Assembly: GCF_019351435.1 (NCBI RefSeq)
Contig: NZ_JAHWYN010000008.1
Coordinates: 45,437-109,436 of the forward strand
Reading direction: 5' to 3'
Source of the DNA: Flavobacterium taihuense
GTDB taxonomy: Bacteria; Bacteroidota; Bacteroidia; Flavobacteriales; Flavobacteriaceae
DNA: 64,000 nucleotides
The position numbers and the translations under genes are program-made. Of this stretch, positions 55,835 to 62,393 are shown one piece after another. The notes beneath the pieces were generated by a model. It saw only the letters and a list, made by a program, of their open reading frames with translations, made no database searches and was not told where the DNA came from. Numbering within the stretch: the stretch's first letter is position 1; every line of letters begins with the position of its first letter.

Positions 55835-56177
55835 TGATTAAGACAAAAAAGAATAAACTTCCCCAAATTCAATCAATAGAGCTATAATTTTATAACAATA
55901 AACGACAGACTTATTATATTTATAACTCAAAACTGATAATACATCCAGTAATCGAAATAAACAGCTACAATTCCCAAAAGCACATGATTGAATTAACACC
56001 TTAAAAACGTATTAAATTAAATTATTGTTATTTTTAAGTACATTTTGCATCACCTACCCCAAATTTTTAGGGGTCAAAATATAAAAATGATAAAAATGAC
56101 ATATCAATACCCATTTTAAGATGGTGATTGAAATGATTTTTTATTTTTGCATAAAAAAAATAAAAATTTAATCTAAA
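55835..56177 (+). promoter_or_regulatory. Upstream region of the first amtB
   Basis: It contains the inverted repeat ACCCC (56056-56060) / GGGGT (56070-56074) around an AATTTTT core, and a perfect -7 box TATTTTTG at 56142-56149 without a good TTG. A related ACCC-AATTTTT-GGGT repeat precedes the second amtB. No terminator for the AONS-like gene is evident. Confidence 0.4.
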
Positions 56178-57494
56178 ATGCGAAAAATAGTTTTAAGTGT
56201 GATTCTCATCACGATTTTGGTACTATCCTATTGCTCTAATTACTTTTTAACAAAGAACCCAACAAACCTTTCCGAAATTTCAAAATTCAATACTGGAGAT
56301 ACGGCGTGGATGCTAGTTGCTTCGGCATTGGTTTTATTAATGACCCCTGGACTAGGCTTTTTTTATGGAGGCATGGTCGGCAAAAAAAATGTCATTAGTA
56401 CCATGCTTCAGAGTTTCATGGCCATGATCATCGTAACAGTTCTATGGGTTTTAATTGCTTTCGGGCTATCTTTCGGGCCATCAATAGGAGGCATAATTGG
56501 AAATCCACTGCCAAATCTATTATTCCAGGGTGTAGGCATTGGTACTTCATGGAAGTTAGCACCGACAATTCCCTTTTTATTATTTGCTTTATTTCAAGCA
56601 AAATTTGCCATTATAACTCCAGCTATTGTAACAGGAGCATTCGCAGAACGCATTCGTTTTTGGGCCTACCTTTTATTTATGGTTTTATTCATTTTATTTG
56701 TATACACTCCGTTAGCTCACATGACTTGGCATCCTGATGGGTTGTTATACAATTTAGGAGTATTGGATTTCGCAGGAGGAACAGTTGTACACATGAGCGC
56801 AGGATGGGCAGCTCTTGCCGGTGCAATGTTCCTTGGAAAACGAAAAGTACCTAAAGCTAACCCAGCTCGTATCACTTATGTATTATTAGGAACTGGTTTA
56901 TTATGGTTTGGCTGGTTCGGCTTCAATGCTGGATCTGCCATGGGAGCAAATGGGCTTGCTGCACAAGCATTAGGGACAACAACCGTAGCAGCTGCATCAG
57001 CTTCAATGGCGTGGGTATTTCTTGATAAAATCATGGGACACAAACTTTCGGCTATGGGCGCCTGTATTGGTGCTGTAGTAGGACTGGTGACTATCACGCC
57101 CGCTGCTGGATATGTCAGTATACCACACGCAATCACCATCGGGATTCTTGGAAGTCTTGTCAGTAACATTATGGTAAGCAAATTTCCAAAAGGAAAAATT
57201 GATGATGCCTTAGATGTATTTGCTTGTCACGGTGTTGGCGGAATGGTTGGTATGGTTTTGACAGGCGTTTTTGCATCTAAAGACATCAATCCTGCTGTTA
57301 TCGATCAAGGACTTGCTTTTGGCGAAACTAAATTATTCACTCACCAAATGATTGCTTTAGTTGGCGTTTCTATATTTGCTTTTACAATGTCCTACTTTCT
57401 TTTCTATATTGTTAATAAAATAACTCCTTTAAGAGTATCCGAAGAAAAAGAAGAATTAGGATTAGACATCTCACAACACGGAGAATATTTATAA
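56178..57494 (+). CDS. amtB: Ammonium transporter, first copy
   Basis: A 438-residue AmtB-type channel with eleven predicted membrane segments after an N-terminal anchor. Conserved segments are GLGFFYGGMVGKKNVISTMLQS, GAFAERIRFWAYLLFM, HMTWHPDGLL (first pore histidine region) and DVFACHGVGGMVGMVLTGVFA (second pore histidine). It conducts ammonium or ammonia. The C-terminal tail EEKEELGLDISQHGEYL is the usual GlnK-contact tail, but no glnK is found nearby. The second copy at 58078 is highly similar except for the N terminus and a few loops. The pair lies in the same direction with a 583-base spacer and each has a terminator, so they are separately transcribed. Confidence 0.94.
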   Translation: MRKIVLSVILITILVLSYCSNYFLTKNPTNLSEISKFNTGDTAWMLVASALVLLMTPGLGFFYGGMVGKKNVISTMLQSFMAMIIVTVLWVLIAFGLSFGPSIGGIIGNPLPNLLFQGVGIGTSWKLAPTIPFLLFALFQAKFAIITPAIVTGAFAERIRFWAYLLFMVLFILFVYTPLAHMTWHPDGLLYNLGVLDFAGGTVVHMSAGWAALAGAMFLGKRKVPKANPARITYVLLGTGLLWFGWFGFNAGSAMGANGLAAQALGTTTVAAASASMAWVFLDKIMGHKLSAMGACIGAVVGLVTITPAAGYVSIPHAITIGILGSLVSNIMVSKFPKGKIDDALDVFACHGVGGMVGMVLTGVFASKDINPAVIDQGLAFGETKLFTHQMIALVGVSIFAFTMSYFLFYIVNKITPLRVSEEKEELGLDISQHGEYL

Positions 57495-57516
57495 CATCTT
57501 TTAATTACAAAACCAA

Positions 57517-57548
57517 AACACTCTATTTTTTAGGGTGTTTTTTTTTGC
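57517..57548 (+). terminator. Terminator after the first amtB
   Basis: ACACTCTA pairs with TAGGGTGT (one G-T pair), followed by T-runs. The same ACACTCT theme is used after the second amtB. Confidence 0.65.
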
Positions 57549-57709
57549 ATTCTGCCAAACCATCATGTTAATAGCAATCCCCTTTGATTCAATTCCAATT
57601 AAAAAACGCTCATACACATCATATAGACAAACCTATAAAATCAAATAAACACTAATCTAATTTTTTAATATTTAACAAATTTTTAATAAATTTAACAAAT
57701 TTACTTCCG

Positions 57710-57832
57710 ATGAAAAAAAAAACAACTTTACGAAAATTTACCCTCAAACTTCTTCAAACCTCCTTAAGAAGACAAAACCAAATCGCTTCTAAAAAACAAA
57801 TCATTATAAACGATTTTTTAAGCTATCATTAA
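57710..57832 (+). CDS. Possible 40-residue basic peptide between the amtB genes
   Basis: A frame from ATG at 57710 to TAA at 57832 encodes a basic peptide starting MKKKTTLRKFTLKLLQ and ending FLSYH. It lies within the 583-base spacer, downstream of a repeated TTTAACAAATTT word. There is no good promoter box and codon choice cannot be judged over 40 codons. It could be chance. Confidence 0.2.
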   Translation: MKKKTTLRKFTLKLLQTSLRRQNQIASKKQIIINDFLSYH

Positions 57833-58013
57833 CAAAACTCTCGTCCAACTACCAAAATAGGCGATTATTTCATAAAAATGCAGTCATTTAAAAAAAAAAT
57901 CTTAAAAAAAACTTAAATCCCTATTAACACATTCTATATTTTTACTTTAAAAATTGAACACCCCTCAAAATAGACAGGCTGTTAATACAATATTCATAAA
58001 AATAACCATATAC

Positions 58014-58055
58014 ACCCATAATTTTTGGAGGGTAGTCAATCATTTAATACTTTTA
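58014..58055 (+). promoter_or_regulatory. Promoter and inverted repeat of the second amtB
   Basis: TTG (58025-58027), 20-base spacer and TACTTTTA (58048-58055; one mismatch). The -33 element lies inside an inverted repeat ACCC (58014-58017) / GGGT (58030-58033) with an AATTTTT core like that upstream of the first copy. Binding there would block or recruit polymerase. Confidence 0.5.
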
Positions 58056-58077
58056 TAAAAAATTAAAACCAAAAACT

Positions 58078-59403
58078 ATGCGAAAAATTATTTTAAGTGT
58101 GATACTAATCACAATGCTGGTATTATCCATTTTTTCAATTCATTTCCTTGTTGAATCACCAACATTAGGAGCACACATTGTAGAATTAAAGTTAGACACA
58201 GGAGACACGGCTTGGATGATTGTAGCCACAGCGCTTGTATTATTAATGACGCCAGGACTCGGATTCTTTTATGGTGGAATGGTAGGCAAAAAAAATGTTA
58301 TTAGTACCATGTTACAAAGCTTTATGGCTATGGTTATAGTAACCGTACTATGGGTTGTAATTGGATTTGGATTATGTTTTGGACCTTCAATCGGAGGCTT
58401 TATAGGTGACCCATCCTCAAATCTGTTCTTTAATGGAGTAAGTGCAAACACAGCTTGGGAATTAGCACCAACTATTCCTTTTATTTTATTTGCTTTATTT
58501 CAGGCAAAATTTGCTATCATCACTCCAGCTTTAATCACAGGTGCTTTTGCTGAAAGAGTACGTTTCTGGGCTTACCTATTATTTATGGTATTGTTTATAC
58601 TATTTGTATATGCGCCATTATGCCACATGACTTGGCATCCTGACGGAATGTTCTTCAAAATGGGAGTATTAGATTTTGCCGGTGGAACTGTAGTTCACAT
58701 GAGTGCTGGTTGGGCTGCTTTGGCTGGAGCTATCTTCTTAGGAAAAAGAAAAGTACAAAAAACAAACCCAGCTCGTATTACTTATGTATTACTAGGTACT
58801 GGTTTATTATGGTTCGGTTGGTTCGGTTTCAATGCAGGATCTGCCGTAGGAGCTGGTAGTCTTGCTGCTCAAGCATTGGGAACTACAACTGTAGCTGCCG
58901 CTGCCGCTGCCATGGGATGGGTCTTTTTAGACAAAATTCTTGGACACAAACTTTCGGCTATGGGTGCTTCTATCGGAGCTGTAGTAGGACTAGTTGCCAT
59001 TACGCCCGCAGCAGGATTTGTAAGCATTCCTCATGCTATGGCAATCGGTATTATTGCAAGTGTTATAAGCAACCTTGTCGTAAGCAAATTTCCAAAAGGA
59101 AAAATTGACGATGCCTTAGATGTATTTGCCTGTCATGGTGTTGGAGGTATGGTAGGTATGCTCTTGACTGGAGTTTTTGCATCAAAAGCCATAAACCCAA
59201 TTGTAGGTGATAACCAAGGTTTAATTTTTGGTGACCCAACTTTGTTTTTAATACAATTGAAAGCATTGGTTCTGGTTTCAATATTTGCTTTCACAATTTC
59301 TTATGCTTTATTCTTCATTGTAAATAAAATAACTCCGTTAAGAGTTACTGAAGAAAAAGAAGAATTAGGATTAGATATTTCTCAACACGGAGAATTCCTA
59401 TAA
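58078..59403 (+). CDS. amtB: Ammonium transporter, second copy
   Basis: A 441-residue paralogue of the gene at 56178. The N terminus begins with the same MRKIILSVILIT pattern, and the membrane core, pore histidines (HMTWHPDG and FACHGVGGM) and GlnK-contact tail are kept. It has its own promoter and terminator and differs in the loops around residues 30-50 and 385-400. The two copies may differ in expression or affinity. As in the first copy, no glnK gene is adjacent. Confidence 0.94.
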   Translation: MRKIILSVILITMLVLSIFSIHFLVESPTLGAHIVELKLDTGDTAWMIVATALVLLMTPGLGFFYGGMVGKKNVISTMLQSFMAMVIVTVLWVVIGFGLCFGPSIGGFIGDPSSNLFFNGVSANTAWELAPTIPFILFALFQAKFAIITPALITGAFAERVRFWAYLLFMVLFILFVYAPLCHMTWHPDGMFFKMGVLDFAGGTVVHMSAGWAALAGAIFLGKRKVQKTNPARITYVLLGTGLLWFGWFGFNAGSAVGAGSLAAQALGTTTVAAAAAAMGWVFLDKILGHKLSAMGASIGAVVGLVAITPAAGFVSIPHAMAIGIIASVISNLVVSKFPKGKIDDALDVFACHGVGGMVGMLLTGVFASKAINPIVGDNQGLIFGDPTLFLIQLKALVLVSIFAFTISYALFFIVNKITPLRVTEEKEELGLDISQHGEFL

Positions 59404-59423
59404 AACTCAATTTTCAAATACTA

Positions 59424-59460
59424 AAAACACTCTAGAATTTATTTTAGAGTGTTTTTTTTT
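59424..59460 (+). terminator. Terminator after the second amtB
   Basis: AAAACACTCTA (59424-59434) and TAGAGTGTTTT (59445-59455) form a perfect stem with a ten-base loop, followed by a T-run. Confidence 0.75.
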
Positions 59461-59640
59461 TATATAAATCACCCTTCCATTTATTAAAAAATATATGATG
59501 ATTTTAACAGATACACTGCCATTATATTCCTAAATTTATTACCCCATTTCAGAACAATAATCACTCTTCAATCTTTCTCATTTCTTTCCTACAAAGTTAT
59601 GTCGCTGACGATATAATTAAAAACAATAAATCAAACTGTT

Positions 59641-60486
59641 ATGGAACTAGAAATCGAACAAATCAGGAACCAACAGAGAGAAACTTGGAATAAGTTTTCA
59701 TCTGGCTGGAAAAAATGGGACGAACTCACAATGGATTTTCTAAAACCAATGGGAGATGAAATAATTAAACTACTCAATTTAAAAGACGACGATATCGTCT
59801 TGGATGTCGCTGCGGGAACAGGAGAGCCTGGTCTCACAATTGCATCGCATTTGAACAGTGGTAAAGTAATTTCTACAGACTTAGCTGAAGGAATGCTTGA
59901 AGTAGCTCAGGAAAATGCAAAAAAAAGAGGAATAAAAAATTTTGAAACCATGGTGTGCGACGTAAGTGAGCTCCCATTTGCAAATAATACTTTTGACGCT
60001 ATTAGTTGTCGTTTTGGCTTTATGTTTTTTCCTGATATGTCATTAGCCCTAAAAGAAATGACAAGAGTCCTTAAACCTGGAGGCAAAATTGCCACTGCCG
60101 TTTGGAATATTCCCGAAAAAAATTTCTGGGTAACGGCTACCATGGGAACTATCAATAAAAATATAGAAATACCGCCACCTCCTCCTGGGGCACCAGGAAT
60201 GTTTCGTTGTGCAAAAGAAGGATTCATGACAAACTTATTTTCACAGGCAGGTTTAAAAAATATTTCTGAAAATGAAGTTACAGGGAAATTAAATTGCAAA
60301 ACGATAGATGTGTACTGGAATCTAATGAATGATATTGCCGCCCCTGTAGTTGCTGCCCTTAGTAAAGCAGACGAGGCAATGAAGGGAAAAATAAAAAAAG
60401 AAGTATATGAATTAATAAATCAAAAATATCCGGACGACCAAGTCATTATTGACTCAAGCGCACTTGTTATTTATGGAGAAAAATAA
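59641..60486 (+). CDS. Class I SAM-dependent methyltransferase (UbiE-like)
   Basis: A 281-residue methyltransferase. The SAM-binding motif I is VLDVAAGTGEPGL (about 59-71), motif II DLAEGMLEVAQENA, then CDVSELPFANNTFDAISCRFGF and MTRVLKPGGKIATAVW. The N-terminal region (QRETWNKFSSGWKKWDELTMDF) fits the small-molecule (UbiE/Coq5-like) group. A proline cluster (IPPPPPGAPGM) in the middle is unusual. Substrate unknown. It precedes the stomatin-like gene by 107 bases. Confidence 0.82.
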   Translation: MELEIEQIRNQQRETWNKFSSGWKKWDELTMDFLKPMGDEIIKLLNLKDDDIVLDVAAGTGEPGLTIASHLNSGKVISTDLAEGMLEVAQENAKKRGIKNFETMVCDVSELPFANNTFDAISCRFGFMFFPDMSLALKEMTRVLKPGGKIATAVWNIPEKNFWVTATMGTINKNIEIPPPPPGAPGMFRCAKEGFMTNLFSQAGLKNISENEVTGKLNCKTIDVYWNLMNDIAAPVVAALSKADEAMKGKIKKEVYELINQKYPDDQVIIDSSALVIYGEK

Positions 60487-60593
60487 AAACCATTATCATA
60501 TTATAAATTTTAAAAAGACTGACTAGTCTTTTAGGCCCTCTAAAACAACACATACAACATACAATAAACATAACGCTAAAAAAACAAATACTT

Positions 60594-61364
60594 ATGACAT
60601 CTATACAAATTGCCGAAATCTTATTAGCAATGTTCGTTATAGGAGGAATTCGCATTGCACAAGAATACCAACGTGCAGTAGTTTTTAGACTTGGCCGCTT
60701 CAAAAACATAAAAGGCCCTGGTATTTATTGGATTATTCCTTTCATAGAGAGACAACAACGGGTTGATATCAGGACAAAAACTGTCGACCTCGAACAACAA
60801 GAAACCATAACAAAGGACAGCGTAACGATTAAAGTAAATGCAGTCCTATGGTTCAAAATAACCAATCCTGAAAATGCAATTATTAAAGTAGCCGACTACA
60901 ATAAAGCTGTTTATCAATTTTCAGTCACCGCATTAAGAAACATCATCGGACAACACTCTCTTGACGAAGTATTGAGAGAAAGAGAACAAATCAATGGAAC
61001 GCTGCAAAAAATTGTAGATACAGCAACCGAGCCATGGGGAATTAAAATCGAAATGGTAGAAATGAAAGATGTCGAAATCCCAGAAGCTATGCAAAGAGCC
61101 ATGGCGCGTGAAGCAGAAGCCATCAGGGAAAAAAGAGCGAGAATCGTAAAAGCGGAAGCCGAGTTAGAAGCTTCAATAAAACTAACCCAAGGTGCAAAAA
61201 AAATGGAGGAAAGTCCAATTGCACTTGAATTAAGGCGTATGCAAATGCTGGCTGAAATAGGTATTGACAATAATACTACTACAGTAATTCTGATTCCATC
61301 TGACTTTACAAGTGCAGCAAAAAGTTTTACAAAACTAATCGACGAAAAAAAAACAACCCAATAA
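60594..61364 (+). CDS. SPFH-domain protein of the stomatin/slipin type
   Basis: A 256-residue membrane-associated protein. An N-terminal hydrophobic segment (about 8-22) is followed by RIAQEYQRAVVFRLGRF, GPGIYWIIPFIERQQRVDIRTKTVD and LRNIIGQHSLDEVLREREQIN, all slipin hallmarks, and an extended coiled-coil region (about 165-215). There is no partner NfeD gene, which normally adjoins slipins; instead a flavin reductase gene starts 4 bases downstream. The protein would organise membrane microdomains. Confidence 0.87.
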   Translation: MTSIQIAEILLAMFVIGGIRIAQEYQRAVVFRLGRFKNIKGPGIYWIIPFIERQQRVDIRTKTVDLEQQETITKDSVTIKVNAVLWFKITNPENAIIKVADYNKAVYQFSVTALRNIIGQHSLDEVLREREQINGTLQKIVDTATEPWGIKIEMVEMKDVEIPEAMQRAMAREAEAIREKRARIVKAEAELEASIKLTQGAKKMEESPIALELRRMQMLAEIGIDNNTTTVILIPSDFTSAAKSFTKLIDEKKTTQ

Positions 61365-61368
61365 CGAA

Positions 61369-62037
61369 ATGAATACCGCAATCGTTAAAATATTGAAAGC
61401 TTTTTATATCACACATGATGTAAAATGCTTTGTCCTAGAAAAACCCACAGGATATGATTTTATTCCGGGGCAAGCTACCAGTGTTTCCATAAATCTACCT
61501 GAATGGAACGAAAAATTACGCCCTTTTACTTTCACCAATTTAAGGGAACAGAATTATCTCGAATTCATGATTAAAATATACAAAGACCATGAAGGAGTGA
61601 CCAATAAGCTAGGAAGCATTAATACTGGAGCCGAATTGATTCTACATGATGTTTTCGGGGCTATACAATACAAAGGAAAAGGAACTTTTATTGCTGGAGG
61701 TGCAGGTATTACCCCATTCATTTCTATCTTTCGTGATTTGTACAAAAAACAACACATACTAGGCAACAAACTCATTTACAGCAACAAAACATCGGAAGAT
61801 GTAATTATGTCCGAAGAATTAAAAAAAATGCTAAAGAGAGATTTTTTAAATATCTATACCCGAGAAAATGTAGTCGGATTTCAAGAAAAAAGAATAGATC
61901 GCAATTTTCTAATCGAAACCATTTCAGACTTCGGTCAAAACTTTTACGTATGCGGTCCCACCGAATTTGTAAAAAATATCACAAACAACCTATTAGATCT
62001 AGGCGCCACAGCAAGTACAGTAATTTTCGAAAAATAA
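61369..62037 (+). CDS. FAD/NAD-binding oxidoreductase of the flavodoxin/ferredoxin reductase family
   Basis: A 222-residue soluble flavoprotein. The FAD-binding domain has RPFTFTNL (about 45-52), and the NAD(P) part has GGAGITPFISIFRDL, SNKTSEDVIM and FYVCGPTEF. There is no 2Fe-2S domain. These reductases pass electrons to flavodoxin, ferredoxin or a partner protein. Four bases separate it from the slipin gene, so they are translationally coupled. Members this small often lack a C-terminal aromatic stack, so the partner specificity is unclear. Confidence 0.85.
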   Translation: MNTAIVKILKAFYITHDVKCFVLEKPTGYDFIPGQATSVSINLPEWNEKLRPFTFTNLREQNYLEFMIKIYKDHEGVTNKLGSINTGAELILHDVFGAIQYKGKGTFIAGGAGITPFISIFRDLYKKQHILGNKLIYSNKTSEDVIMSEELKKMLKRDFLNIYTRENVVGFQEKRIDRNFLIETISDFGQNFYVCGPTEFVKNITNNLLDLGATASTVIFEK

Positions 62038-62049
62038 AAACATTATTTA

Positions 62050-62215
62050 CCTGATCAGTTCCCCAAAATTCATGTGAGCGTAACCCCATAAGTAAAAGGG
62101 GCTTACTCATCGTTGTCTTTATTCGCCCCTTTCTCTTATGCGGTCAGGTCATCCGCGCTACTTCGGTAGCCTGCTTCTACCCTTTACGCGGCATCAGTAT
62201 TCGATCAGATTATTT
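62050..62215. ncRNA. GC-richer structured intergenic segment, possible RNA or mobile-element remnant
   Basis: Visibly richer in G and C than its flanks. Stems seen: AAAGGGGC (62095-62102) with GCCCCTTT (62125-62132); GCTAC-TTCG-GTAGC (62157-62170), a UUCG-tetraloop hairpin, enclosed by CCGCG (62153-62157) and CGCGG (62187-62191); and CCCC (about 62083) competing for GGGG (62098). The plus strand has a 107-codon open frame (62055-62375) with no start codon until near its end and no recognised similarity, so I treat it as non-coding. Function and origin unknown. Confidence 0.4.
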
Positions 62216-62332
62216 CGTTATAACTAATACCTTTTCATTTCACAAGCATTTTTCAAAACTAAAAAGAATAACATCTTTTACCATTCAATTCTATATGAGT
62301 ACACTTCGTTCTTTACAAACTAACAATCTCCT

Positions 62333-62371
62333 TTTAAAAAAAGCCTTCCAAAATAAAATCCGGAAGGCTTT
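62333..62371 (-). terminator. Terminator of the HYR-repeat protein gene
   Basis: AAAGCCTTCC (62340-62349) and GGAAGGCTTT (62362-62371) form a 10-bp perfect stem. On the minus strand a T-run follows. It lies 22 bases past the stop at 62394. Confidence 0.8.
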
Positions 62372-62393
62372 AACTTAAAACTCATTAAGCAAT

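Noticed and set aside
62050..62215. Signal recognition particle RNA, because of a GGTCAGGTC stretch
   Set aside because: The invariant GGAAGCAGCC tetraloop segment that must follow is absent.
62055..62375. 107-codon open frame in the structured spacer before the HYR gene
   Set aside because: No start codon until near its end, and the segment folds into strong stems; more likely non-coding or a remnant.
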